A stretch of DNA of 64,000 nt from Cellulomonas sp. WB94. GTDB lineage: Bacteria; Actinomycetota; Actinomycetes; Actinomycetales; Cellulomonadaceae. A program made the translations under genes and the position numbers. Position 1 is the stretch's first letter. The number at the start of each line of letters is the position of its first letter. Location of the stretch: positions 1,302,001 through 1,366,000 of the forward strand of contig NZ_QEES01000002.1 of assembly GCF_003115775.1 (NCBI RefSeq), in the 5' to 3' direction. Below are positions 27,856 to 35,793 of the stretch, one piece after another. Below the pieces are notes generated by a model. The model saw only the letters and a list, made by a program, of their open reading frames with translations. It was not told the origin of the DNA and did not search any database.

Positions 27856-27932
27856 ACCAGATTGTAGACTCTAGACAGACCACTTTGGAGACATCAGAGC
27901 GACCAGATTGTTGACTCCAGAGCAACCACTTT
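27856..27932 (-). repeat. Two imperfect 31-bp direct repeats upstream of the DUF4143 gene
   Basis: Copies at 27856-27886 and 27902-27932 (26 of 31 positions identical by my alignment), 46-bp period. Plus-strand core ACCAGATTGT(A/T)GACTC...ACCACTTT. On the minus strand each contains (T/A)ACAATCTGGT, the first of which can serve as a -10 (TACAAT) for the DUF4143 gene. A local AT-rich island in a GC-rich window. Likely an operator array. Confidence 0.75.
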
Positions 27933-28004
27933 GCCATCCGGGCACCGATCATCACCGTCGGCCTCGAACTCGACGTGACCCGCCGTTGCCGCCCGGGCCT
28001 GAGG

Positions 28005-28565
28005 TCAACTCCAGCGCCAGGACGCGATCATCGCCTCGACCGTCGGGCGCCAGGTGTCGTCTTCGGGCGTGTGCATCCACTCGACCAGGTAGAGGTCGTC
28101 GTCGTGCTGCACGGCCCACTGGGTGATCGTGACGCCGGCGGTCATCACCAGGTCCTTGCGGACGGCCGCGCCGAGCGCGCTGTGCTCGACCACGGGCTCG
28201 CCGACGACCTGGGAGTCCTCGGGGTGTCGTCGCTGCCAGTCGGTGAAGGCGTCGAGCGACCGGAAGGGGCCCTCGGCGGTCACCCAGGCGACGCCGACGG
28301 ACGAGATCGCAGGCGGGCCCTCGAGCGGGATCGTGTAGATCGTCCCGCCGCCGATATGGCCCTCGACCGGCGCGTCGAGCGAGAACGCCGTCCCGTCGTC
28401 GCCGCCGGCAACCACGTGCGCGGGCAGGTCGATCCCGGTCGGCGGGGCCAGAGTCTCGACCGCGAGCGGCGGGAGCGCGTCCGGCGGGCGGAGGGCCCAG
28501 GTGGCAGCGGCGCCGAGGAGCGCCAGTCCACCCACGAGGGCGACGACGAGGCGGCGGCGGGGCAC
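28005..28565 (-). CDS. Membrane-anchored protein of unknown function
   Basis: 186 residues from GTG 28565. One N-terminal signal anchor (RRRLVVALVGGLALLGAAATWAL, no lipobox) then an extracytoplasmic domain of about 155 residues: LDAPVEGHIGGGTIYTIPL, FRSLDAFTDWQRRHPEDSQV, VMTAGVTITQWAVQHDDDLY, WRPTVEAMIASWRW. I do not recognise the family. A one-base insertion upstream would link this frame to the hydrophobic frame at 28769-29026, so it may be the C-terminal half of a larger protein. Confidence 0.55.
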   Translation of the reverse strand: MPRRRLVVALVGGLALLGAAATWALRPPDALPPLAVETLAPPTGIDLPAHVVAGGDDGTAFSLDAPVEGHIGGGTIYTIPLEGPPAISSVGVAWVTAEGPFRSLDAFTDWQRRHPEDSQVVGEPVVEHSALGAAVRKDLVMTAGVTITQWAVQHDDDLYLVEWMHTPEDDTWRPTVEAMIASWRWS

Positions 28566-28768
28566 CCGACCATCCTGGCGATCGCCGGTCCTCGCGACCG
28601 GCAGGTCCGGTGCGGGTCACCCGATCGGCCGGGCCCGACGGGCTGGGCGTCACCCTTGTGGGTGCCACTCCGTCGGCCCGAGCACCGGAGTGGGCGCCGC
28701 GACTGCGCCGTCGACGGGCGACGTGCTCGATCCCCAGTGAGCACCCGCCGCTGCGGGCAGCCTGGCGC

Positions 28769-29026
28769 GGGGTCGACCCGTCGGCCCCAGAGGCGGAACA
28801 CCATTGACGGCACCGCCAGCACGAGCAGCAGCAGCGCTTGGTACGCCAGTGCCGACACGACCAGCGGGGCCCCGACCCGGCTCACCAGTCCGGTCTCAAG
28901 ACTGGCGACCCCGGCGATCACGATGACGGCCACCACGGACACGACGATCACGACCGCCCGCTCGCCGGGTGGGAACAGCCTGCGGGCCACCCCGACCAGA
29001 CCGGTCACCCACACGATCACCGTCAC
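28769..29026 (-). pseudogene. Hydrophobic reading-frame fragment, doubtful gene
   Basis: A frame from GTG 29026 encodes ~86 residues with three hydrophobic stretches (MTVIVWVTGLVGVARRLF, AVVIVVSVVAVIVIAGVA, ALAYQALLLLVLAVPSMVF) before turning into Arg/Pro/Ser-rich, non-protein-like sequence that runs on to 28280 over the next gene. The membrane part looks real, the rest does not, as expected of a decayed or frameshifted gene. No start with a good ribosome site is visible. Confidence 0.3.
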
Positions 29027-29071
29027 GCAGAGTCCGACGAACAGGCTGGCGATGAAGTTGCTCAGACCGGC

Positions 29072-29296
29072 TCAGTCGTCGTCCCATGGAGTGTTCGCCG
29101 AGAGCATCACCATGAGCAGCCCACCGACAACGAGTGCGACCAGAATCGCTGCGACGGCTGCGAGCAGCTGCCAGAGGATGAGCCCCTGCGGGACCGGCGG
29201 CGGTCGCCCATCGGTCTCCCCTCGTCCCGGTGATGGTGGCACCCTGCAGCTCCGCGCGTCGGTGCTTTCGAGCAGGTCACCGGTCTGAACAACCAC
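29072..29296 (-). CDS. Possible small single-pass membrane protein
   Basis: 74 residues at most; the plausible part is the C-terminal ~40: LILWQLLAAVAAILVALVVG then LLMVMLSANTPWDDD, one membrane segment and an acidic tail. The N-terminal half is Pro/Arg/Gly-rich and may be untranslated. No ribosome site stands out. The region 28566-29419 otherwise holds no convincing gene and looks like accessory or decayed DNA between the DUF4143 and EF-G-like genes. Confidence 0.3.
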   Translation of the reverse strand: MVVQTGDLLESTDARSCRVPPSPGRGETDGRPPPVPQGLILWQLLAAVAAILVALVVGGLLMVMLSANTPWDDD

Positions 29297-29330
29297 TGTG
29301 GAGGCTCCAGAGGCACCAGATCGTGAACTC
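29292..29330. repeat. Third, degenerate copy of the DUF4143-associated repeat
   Basis: Aligns without gaps to 27879-27917 (end of repeat 1, spacer and start of repeat 2) at about 30 of 39 positions: ACCACTGTGGAG..CCAGAG..ACCAGAT..T. Same orientation as the first two, 1.4 kb away and ~90 bp upstream of the EF-G-like gene. Confidence 0.5.
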
Positions 29331-29419
29331 GCGGCGCACCAGACCGAAGGTCCCGCCCCACACGCGCGCCCACGTGGCTAGCCTGAGCCAAGGGTTCGTC
29401 TCCAATGAGGGAGCACCGC

Positions 29420-31540
29420 ATGGGCACCGTATCGACGTCGAAGATCCGCAACGTCGCCCTGGTGGGCCACAGTGGCAGCGGCAAGACGACGCTGGCTGAG
29501 GCACTGCTGCTGCGCGCCGGGGCCATCTCCCGGGCAGGGCGTATCGAGGACAGGTCGACGGTGTGCGACTTCGAGCCCGAGGAGGTCGCGCGCGGCATCT
29601 CCCTGTCGGTCGCCCTCGCACCGTTCGAGTGGACGGCGCCCGACGGCGAGACCTACAAGGTCAACCTCCTGGACACGCCGGGGTACGCGGACTTCGTGGG
29701 CGGGGTCGACGCCGCGATGAGCGTCGCGGACCTCGTCGTCGTCGTCGTGAGCGCGGTCGACGGGCTCGAGGCGGGTGCCGAGATGGCCTGGGAGCAAGCG
29801 GCTGCCCTCGGGCTGCCGCGCATGGTGTTCGTCACCAAGGAGGACAAGCCGCGCGCCGACTTCCACCGGGTGCTCGAGCAGCTCCGCACCGTGTTCGGCG
29901 CCGGGATCATTCCGCTCGAGCTGCCGCTCGGTGAGCAGGACACGTTCCACGGCGTCGCCGACGTGCTGTCCGAGCACGGTCTCGCGTACAGCGCGGACGG
30001 TCGCCACCACGACGAGCCGCTCCCCGCCGAGCTCGCCGAGGAGGAGCACCGCCTGCACGACGAGGTCGCCGAGGAGATCGTCTCCGGGGACGACGACCAG
30101 CTCGAGCGGTACCTGTCCGGTGACATGCCGGATGCGGCCGAGCTCGAGCGCAGCCTGGCGCACGAGGTGCGTGACGGGCTGGCGTTCCCCGTGGTCGTGG
30201 GTTCCGCGGTGACGGGCGTCGGCGTCGACCGGCTCGCGGACTTCCTCTGCGAGCTCGGGCCGTCCCCGGCGGACCGCCCGCGGCACGTCGTGGTCGGCGG
30301 GGCTGACGACGGCCACAAGCTGGACATCGACGTCGACCCGTCCGGCGAGCCGCTCGCGTACGTGTTCCGGACCGTTGCGGACCCGTTCGTCGGGCAGCTG
30401 TCCCTCATCCAGGTCCTGTCCGGGACGCTCGCGGCCGAGGACCACCTGGTCAACACGACGACCGGGACGGACGAGCGCCTGCACGGCCTGTTCCACCTGC
30501 GCGGCAAGGAGCACCTGCCCGCCGAGAAGGTCGTCGCAGGCGACCTCGCGGCCGTCCCGAAGCTCACCGCGAGCCCGACCGGCACGGCTCTCGCGCGCGG
30601 CACGACGCCCGTGCGCGTCGTCGGCCCCGCGGCGCGCCCGACGCCGTACGGGCTCGCTCTGCGCCCCCTGACGCAGTCCGACGACGACAAGCTGTCCGGT
30701 GCGCTCGGCAAGCTCGTCGCCGAGGACCCGACGCTGCGCGTCGACCGGATCGGCGGCGTCGGCAGCGCCCACGGGCAGACCGTGCTGCGCGGTGCGGGCG
30801 ACATCCACCTCGCGGTCGCGCTCGAACGGCTCGCGCGCAAGTTCGGCGTGAACGTCGCGACCGACGAGGTCCAGGTCGCGTACCGCGAGACGATCGCCGG
30901 GCCGGCGGACGCCGAGGGCAAGGTCAAGAAGCAGTCGGGCGGGCACGGGCAGTTCGCCGTCGCGCAGCTGCGCGTGACCCCGCTGCCGCGCGGCTCCGGG
31001 TTCGAGTTCGTGGACTCCGTCGTCGGCGGGTCGGTCCCACGCAACTACATCCCGGCCGTCGAGCGCGGCGTCAGCGAGGCCATGGCGACCGGCGGGCTGC
31101 ACGGGTACCCCGTCGTGGACGTACGCGTCGAGCTGTACGACGGCAAGTACCACTCGGTCGACTCCTCCGACATGGCGTTCCGCACCGCGGCGGCCCACGG
31201 TCTCCGCGAGGCGCTCACCGCAGCAGGGACCGTCATCCTCGAGCCGGTCTCCGAGGTGACCGTCACGATGCCCGCCGCCTACCAGGGCGACGTCCTCGGG
31301 GACCTGTCCTCGCGGCGCGCACGCATCTCCGCGACCAGCGCGCTGGACGACGGCCGCCACGAGATCCGCGCCCTGGTGCCGGAGGCCGAGCTCGCGCACT
31401 ACGTGCTCGACCTGCGCTCCCTGACCGGCGGCCGCGGCTCGTTCACCGCGGTGCACCACCACGACGACGTCGTGCCGCCGCAGATCGTCGACCGGGTCAC
31501 GACCGGGACCTCAGTCGGCGGGGCGAAGGCGCACCACTGA
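29420..31540 (+). CDS. Elongation factor G-like GTPase (EF-G2/FusA2 type)
   Basis: 706 residues from ATG 29420, set by the GAGGGA ribosome site 7 bp upstream (an in-frame ATG at 29405 overlaps it). Domains follow EF-G: G1 GHSGSGKTT, G3 DTPGYADFVGG, but the guanine-specificity motif, normally NKxD, reads TKED. Domain II (AYVFRTVADPFVGQLSLIQVL) and the domain III-V tail (GGHGQFAVAQLRV, YPVVDVRVELYDG, and YQGDVLGDLSSRRARI) are present. Actinobacteria often have this second EF-G-like protein beside true FusA; its role in translation is not settled. This is probably not the sole EF-G, which normally lies with rpsL/rpsG/tuf. Confidence 0.9.
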   Translation: MGTVSTSKIRNVALVGHSGSGKTTLAEALLLRAGAISRAGRIEDRSTVCDFEPEEVARGISLSVALAPFEWTAPDGETYKVNLLDTPGYADFVGGVDAAMSVADLVVVVVSAVDGLEAGAEMAWEQAAALGLPRMVFVTKEDKPRADFHRVLEQLRTVFGAGIIPLELPLGEQDTFHGVADVLSEHGLAYSADGRHHDEPLPAELAEEEHRLHDEVAEEIVSGDDDQLERYLSGDMPDAAELERSLAHEVRDGLAFPVVVGSAVTGVGVDRLADFLCELGPSPADRPRHVVVGGADDGHKLDIDVDPSGEPLAYVFRTVADPFVGQLSLIQVLSGTLAAEDHLVNTTTGTDERLHGLFHLRGKEHLPAEKVVAGDLAAVPKLTASPTGTALARGTTPVRVVGPAARPTPYGLALRPLTQSDDDKLSGALGKLVAEDPTLRVDRIGGVGSAHGQTVLRGAGDIHLAVALERLARKFGVNVATDEVQVAYRETIAGPADAEGKVKKQSGGHGQFAVAQLRVTPLPRGSGFEFVDSVVGGSVPRNYIPAVERGVSEAMATGGLHGYPVVDVRVELYDGKYHSVDSSDMAFRTAAAHGLREALTAAGTVILEPVSEVTVTMPAAYQGDVLGDLSSRRARISATSALDDGRHEIRALVPEAELAHYVLDLRSLTGGRGSFTAVHHHDDVVPPQIVDRVTTGTSVGGAKAHH

Positions 31541-31955
31541 CCCGGGACAGTTCACGGCGACCGATCCACACGTCCGCGCTGGCGGCCAGCGCGACACCGA
31601 CCGCGTACCAGATCAGGTCCGGGGCGTGGAAGGTCGTCCCGAGGACCAGCCGCGCGGGCCACCACGCCTCGGTCAGGTGCGCGGGGACTCCCGTGAGCTG
31701 CGCGAGCTCGATCACAGCGCAGACCGCCCACGCGACCGCTGCGACGACCCACGTCCGCGCCGTCGGGCGGACGAGCGCGACGAGCACCGCGACCAGCACC
31801 GCGTAGCAGGCATCACCGGCGGGCTTGGCGATGACGTCGAGTCCGGCCGCTGACCCGAACGCTCGCGTCGCAAGCCCGGCCGCGATCACGGCGACGGCCG
31901 CCAGCGCGAGCCGGGAACGCCGACGCCGGCGGGCCGACCCGGCGCACGGCAACAT
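31497..31955 (-). CDS. DUF2809 family membrane protein
   Basis: 152 residues from ATG 31955, chosen for the GAGAGAAGG ribosome site; an upstream extension to 32147 is Arg/Ser-rich and not protein-like. Four hydrophobic segments; characteristic motifs CYAVLVAVLVALVRPTART, VCAVIELAQLTGVPAHL and RLVLGTTFHAPDLIWYAVG, the DUF2809 signature. Cytoplasmic-membrane protein of unknown function. Its last 44 bp overlap the tail of the convergent EF-G-like gene. Confidence 0.8.
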   Translation of the reverse strand: MLPCAGSARRRRRSRLALAAVAVIAAGLATRAFGSAAGLDVIAKPAGDACYAVLVAVLVALVRPTARTWVVAAVAWAVCAVIELAQLTGVPAHLTEAWWPARLVLGTTFHAPDLIWYAVGVALAASADVWIGRRELSRVSGAPSPRRLRSRS

Positions 31956-32049
31956 GAAGGCCTTCTCTCGGGGCACAGGCGTGGTGGATGGCGTGCAATC
32001 TAGCCGAGCACGACCAGCGCGTCGGCGTGTGCGGCGCGGCGCGGGACGG

Positions 32050-32811
32050 CTACAGGTCCTTGCGGCGGAAGAGCACGGCCGCGAGCGCGACGAGCGCCAC
32101 CATGAGCACGAGCGACGCCACCACCGGCCACAGGACGTCCGCCGCACCGCCCGCGGCGAGCGCCGTCGCGTCGTTGCCGAGACCCGCGGGGGAGTACCGG
32201 GCGAGCGGCTTCCAGATCCCGGCGATCGACAGGAGCGCGTAGGCGCCGATGCCCGCGCCGGCGGCCCCGGCGTTGGACCCGATGAGCGTCGACAGCAGCG
32301 TCATGAGGGCGATGAACAGCTCGCCGAGCACGAGGCTCACGAGCGCCGACGACCACAGGGCCGATCCGGGCGCGGTGCCGAACGCGACCGCCGTGAGCCC
32401 CCAGGTGACGAGCGTCCCGACCACGAGGACGACGGCGAAGAACGCCGCATGGACCGCCGCCTTGACCACGACGAACGCGCTGCGGGACACCGGCTTGGTG
32501 AGCACGAGGACGGCCGTACCGCTCCGGCTCTCCGCCGACACGAGCCCGCCGTAGATGATGATCAGCGCGAACAGGGCGATCTGCGACAGGTTCTTGACCC
32601 ACTGCGCGTAGGCGTCGAGGTAGGTCGGGGTCGGGATCTCGAAGCCGCCGAGCTGGTCGGCGGCGAGGGCCCCGACGATCTCGGGGGTGAACCGCGCGAG
32701 CAGCGGGCCCGTCAGCGCGAAGAACAGCAGGATGCCGGGCAGGACCCAGATGCGCCACGTGCGCAGGATCTCCATGGCCTCCTTGCGGGCGAACACGAGG
32801 GTCCCGCTCAT
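32050..32811 (-). CDS. ABC transporter permease (ABC-2 type)
   Basis: 253 residues, six hydrophobic segments. The N-terminal LVFARKEAMEILRTWRIWVL is the cytoplasmic amphipathic start typical of ABC-2 permeases, and FALIIIYGGLVSAESRSGTAVLVLTKPVSR is the conserved loop and second segment of NatB/CcmB-like proteins. It forms the membrane pore for the ATPase encoded just upstream, with which it overlaps by 4 bp (32808-32811). Exporter, substrate unknown. Confidence 0.9.
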   Translation of the reverse strand: MSGTLVFARKEAMEILRTWRIWVLPGILLFFALTGPLLARFTPEIVGALAADQLGGFEIPTPTYLDAYAQWVKNLSQIALFALIIIYGGLVSAESRSGTAVLVLTKPVSRSAFVVVKAAVHAAFFAVVLVVGTLVTWGLTAVAFGTAPGSALWSSALVSLVLGELFIALMTLLSTLIGSNAGAAGAGIGAYALLSIAGIWKPLARYSPAGLGNDATALAAGGAADVLWPVVASLVLMVALVALAAVLFRRKDL

Positions 32812-33764
32812 CGCCGGTCACCCCCGACGAGCTCGACGAAGACCTCTTCGAGCCCCATCTCGCCCGCGTCCATCCGAACCAGCCTCAGGCTTCGGGCCGC
32901 GACCAGCGCCGGGATCTCGCGCTGCGCGGCGTCGACGTCGGTCACGGTGACCTCGATGGCCGGGGGCGCACCGTTCCCGCCGGCGGAACCGTTCGACCCG
33001 CGGGTGACCGCACCCGCCCAGGGCCGGCGCCCGATCTCCTCGGCGAGCTCGTCCGCGCCGTCGGTCACCTCGACGACGACCTTCTGGGCGCCGTAGCGCG
33101 CCTTGAGCTCGTCGATGGGCGCGTGCGCGACGACGCGGCCTCGGTCGAGGATCGCGACGGTGTCGCAGACCCGTTCGACGTCGGCCAGGATGTGCGTCGA
33201 GAAGAAGACGGTCGTGCGGCCGCGCAGCGAGGCGATCATCTCGAGGACGTCCTTGCGGCCCATCGGGTCGAGCGCACTGGTCGGCTCGTCGAGCAGCAGC
33301 AGGCGGGGCGCGTTGACGAGCGACTGCGCGACGCCGAGCCGCTGCTTCATGCCCCGGGAGAACCCGCCGACCGTCGTCGTGACCCCGGTGAGCCCGGCCA
33401 GGTCGAGCAGCATCTCGACGCGGCTGTCGAGCACCCGACCGCCCAAGCCGAACAGGCCGCCGGCGAACCGCAGCAGCTCGGGCGCGGTCATCCAGTCGTA
33501 GAAACCGGGCACGTCGGGCAGGAACCCGATCTCGGCGCGGACGGCGTTGCCAGCGGTCGCGACGTCGTGCCCGAGGACCTCGACCGATCCGCTCGTCGGG
33601 TGCGCGAGGCCGGTCAGCAGGCGCAGCGTCGTCGTCTTGCCGGCGCCGTTCGCGCCGAGGAACCCGAAGACCGAGCCCTCCGGGACGGTGAGGTCCATCG
33701 CGTCGAGCGCGTTCTTGTCGCCGTAGGTCTTGGTGAGTGCCGTCGTCTGGATCGCGGCGGTCAT
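32808..33764 (-). CDS. ABC transporter ATP-binding protein
   Basis: 318 residues from ATG 33764. Walker A FLGANGAGKTTTLRLL, Q-loop FLPDVPGFYDWMTAPE, signature GGFSRGMKQRL, Walker B LLLLDEPTSALDP, switch His in VFFSTHILAD. The C-terminal ~100 residues form the non-catalytic tail seen in NatA/DrrA-like exporter ATPases. With the permease it makes an ABC-2 exporter. Overlaps its neighbours on both sides by 4 bp, so stoichiometric expression is expected. Confidence 0.94.
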   Translation of the reverse strand: MTAAIQTTALTKTYGDKNALDAMDLTVPEGSVFGFLGANGAGKTTTLRLLTGLAHPTSGSVEVLGHDVATAGNAVRAEIGFLPDVPGFYDWMTAPELLRFAGGLFGLGGRVLDSRVEMLLDLAGLTGVTTTVGGFSRGMKQRLGVAQSLVNAPRLLLLDEPTSALDPMGRKDVLEMIASLRGRTTVFFSTHILADVERVCDTVAILDRGRVVAHAPIDELKARYGAQKVVVEVTDGADELAEEIGRRPWAGAVTRGSNGSAGGNGAPPAIEVTVTDVDAAQREIPALVAARSLRLVRMDAGEMGLEEVFVELVGGDRR

Positions 33765-34075
33765 CGGGGGTCGGTGTCGTCGCGCTTGCCGTAGAGCGCA
33801 TCGGCGATGCTCTCCGTCGGCGCTGGGCGTGACGTCGGCGGGACGACGGCGGCCTCGGTCCTCACGCGGCCGACGACGAGGTACAGGATCGCGCCGATGA
33901 GGTTGACCAGCAGGATCACCGCGAGCCAGATCCACTTGTTGCCCGAGACCACCCGGTCCGCGGGCCGGCGGTACAGGTCGATCAGGGCGACGACGTCGAG
34001 CGCGAGCTGGACGATGACGAGCACGACCAGCACCGCCACCACCCCAGCCGGCAGGGTCGACAGGTCCGTGTTCAT
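33761..34075 (-). CDS. Small membrane protein with PLDc_N-type domain
   Basis: 104 residues, two hydrophobic segments (VVAVLVVLVIVQLALDVVAL; NKWIWLAVILLVNLIGAILYL) separated by DLYRRPADRVVSGN. This is the PLDc_N (phospholipase D nuclease N-terminal) two-helix unit, without any PLD catalytic domain. In PadR/ABC operons such proteins are small accessory subunits of unknown role. Translationally coupled on both sides. Confidence 0.82.
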   Translation of the reverse strand: MNTDLSTLPAGVVAVLVVLVIVQLALDVVALIDLYRRPADRVVSGNKWIWLAVILLVNLIGAILYLVVGRVRTEAAVVPPTSRPAPTESIADALYGKRDDTDPR

Positions 34076-35004
34076 GCGGCAGGTCCGTTCATCGAGAGGG
34101 TGGACAGGTCATGGCGTTGTTCAGCGGTGCGGCCCATGCGGGACACCCCGACGAGGAGTGCGAACGGCAGCGCGGCGCTCGCGGCCCGGCCTGCCCAGAG
34201 GGGCCAGACGCCGCCGCGGCCGCGTGCCGTGTGGACGGTCTGCGCGAGCACCGACAGGGCGGTCGTCGCGAGCAGCAGGCTCTGGGCCGAGGCCGCGACC
34301 CGGTCGAGGGCTGGGCTCCGGCGCGCGTGGACGCCAGCGGCCATCGCCGTCGGGACGGCCGCGAGACCGACCAGGCCGAGCATCGTGGGCCCGCGCGAGC
34401 CGTGGGCCGTCACGTCGCCCGACAGGCTCCACTTCGTCGGGACGGTCGGCGGCAGCCGGCGCCAGGTCACCGCGGCGAGCGCGCCCACCGCCGCGAGGAC
34501 CGCGACGGGAGCGGCGAGGGTCGCGGCGACCGCGCGCGGCGGGACGGCACCGAAGGGGACGTCCTCGTCGTCGGGCCGGACGGCGCCCGTCCGCACCGCG
34601 AGCGCGCCGACGTTGACGCTCCACCCGACGCCCCACGACTTCGGGACGAGGATGCGGCGATCGAGGGGGTTCCACCACCGGCTCGCGTCGCGCGCCGAGC
34701 TGGGCGCGCGCAGGTCGTAGGGGACCCCGAGGAGCCGACCGTGCGACCGGATCCCCCGGCGACGGGGGCCCTCATCCTGCGGGCCGGCCGAGGCGACCTC
34801 GACGGCGAGGGCCTGCGGGGTGCCGAGCTCGGCGAGCACGCGCGACACGTCGGCCGTGCTCCCCTGGGCACCGACGCGCTCGAGCACGTACGCGCGAAGG
34901 TCGTCGACGGTGTCGTCGTCGACCTGCGCGCCCGAGGCCAGCACGGCGAGCCGGAAGCGCTCGAAGTACTGGTCGATCGCGGCGGAGACGTCGCTGCCCG
35001 TCAT
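34072..35004 (-). CDS. HAAS/DUF1700-like and DUF1648/DUF5808-like membrane protein
   Basis: 310 residues from ATG 35004 with a GGGGGAGCAGG ribosome site. Residues 1-70 (AIDQYFERFRLAVLASGAQV, DDLRAYVLERVGAQG, VLAELGTPQALA) match the cytoplasmic HAAS helical domain that accompanies PadR regulators and senses membrane state. Then a DUF5808-like stretch (RILVPKSWGVGWSVNVGAL) and a DUF1648-like segment (LPPTVPTKWSLSGDVTAHG), with four or five hydrophobic helices in all. A signal-transducing membrane partner for the regulator or exporter is the likely role. Confidence 0.75.
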   Translation of the reverse strand: MTGSDVSAAIDQYFERFRLAVLASGAQVDDDTVDDLRAYVLERVGAQGSTADVSRVLAELGTPQALAVEVASAGPQDEGPRRRGIRSHGRLLGVPYDLRAPSSARDASRWWNPLDRRILVPKSWGVGWSVNVGALAVRTGAVRPDDEDVPFGAVPPRAVAATLAAPVAVLAAVGALAAVTWRRLPPTVPTKWSLSGDVTAHGSRGPTMLGLVGLAAVPTAMAAGVHARRSPALDRVAASAQSLLLATTALSVLAQTVHTARGRGGVWPLWAGRAASAALPFALLVGVSRMGRTAEQRHDLSTLSMNGPAA

Positions 35005-35345
35005 GACCTGCTCCCCCCTCGCAGGAGGCTGTCCATCGCGTCCCGCATGTCGACCCAGGCCTTGGCCATGCTGCCGAACGCGTCGTCGCCGTCGACCGAC
35101 AGCCGGTAGTACTTGCGCGGCGGCCCGGACGGCGACTCGCGCCACACCGAGGTGATGAGCCCCGACTTCTTCAGCCGGGACAGGAGCGGGTAGGCCGTGC
35201 CCGCGCTGATCGCGAGGCCGGGGTAGGCACCGAGCCTGTCGACGATCTCGGCTCCGTAGGCCTCGCCGTCGTGCAGGAGGGCGAGGATCGCAAGCTCGAC
35301 GACGCCCTTGCGGAACTGGGACGGGATCGCCTCGTTGACGGCCAT
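35001..35345 (-). CDS. PadR family transcriptional regulator
   Basis: 114 residues from ATG 35345, chosen for the strong GGAGGGAGC ribosome site; the frame is open further upstream. Winged helix: FRKGVVELAILALLHDGEAYGAEI, then TAYPLLSRLKKSGLI and PPRKYYRLS, all standard PadR elements; the short C-terminal helix marks the two-domain small PadR-s2 type. PadR proteins repress exporter operons and are released by the exported compound. First gene of the five-gene operon 35345-32050, so autoregulation is expected. Confidence 0.93.
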   Translation of the reverse strand: MAVNEAIPSQFRKGVVELAILALLHDGEAYGAEIVDRLGAYPGLAISAGTAYPLLSRLKKSGLITSVWRESPSGPPRKYYRLSVDGDDAFGSMAKAWVDMRDAMDSLLRGGSRS

Positions 35346-35461
35346 CCTCGCTCCCTCCGCCGCACGCTTGTCGTTCTCGGTGTGCATCGCCTGCATCCTG
35401 GTATTACAAGGTAGACGGTAGTGCAAGATGTCGCGGGGACGCAAGGGGGTGGTACGCGCGG

Positions 35462-35749
35462 CTACGCGACGGGGTCTGTGGGGTCGTCCGGTCTGATCCG
35501 CACGACCCCGGCGTCCAGGTCGACGTCGAACGGCGGCGCCTCGGACGGTCGCTGGACGATGGCGGTCCGCTGCCACTCACGCTCGCGCGTCACGTTGCTG
35601 CGGCTCGGCTGGAACACGTCGATGAGCTCGCCGAGCATCCCGGACACCGCCGAGTCCGCGCCGTCGCGCCGCGCGCTCCGATGCGACGTGAGCTGCACGA
35701 TGCCGACGGCGACGAGAGCCGCGACCACGACGCCCACCGCGAAGGTCAT
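35462..35749 (-). CDS. Small signal-anchored membrane protein
   Basis: 95 residues: one N-terminal membrane segment (TFAVGVVVAALVAVGIVQL) and an ~70-residue tail (DGADSAVSGMLGELIDVFQP, DVDLDAGVVRIRPD). Looks like a conserved actinobacterial membrane peptide of unknown function; the reading frame has normal codon bias. Divergent from the nuclease gene. Confidence 0.6.
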   Translation of the reverse strand: MTFAVGVVVAALVAVGIVQLTSHRSARRDGADSAVSGMLGELIDVFQPSRSNVTREREWQRTAIVQRPSEAPPFDVDLDAGVVRIRPDDPTDPVA

Positions 35750-35793
35750 CGCACCAGCCTACGAGCGTCGGACGTGGCCGCTACGGTCGGGGC

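Noticed and set aside
27856-27932. Two 31-bp repeats as a CRISPR array
   Set aside because: Only two imperfect repeats, 15-bp spacer, no cas genes; operator or element repeats fit better.
29378-31462. Long minus-strand frame over the EF-G-like gene
   Set aside because: Shadow: composition follows third-position bias, and the plus-strand EF-G motifs are unambiguous.
35401-35426. TTGCAC...TAATAC as the PadR operon promoter (minus strand)
   Set aside because: Spacing is 14 bp, too short for a standard promoter; possible operator but not supported.
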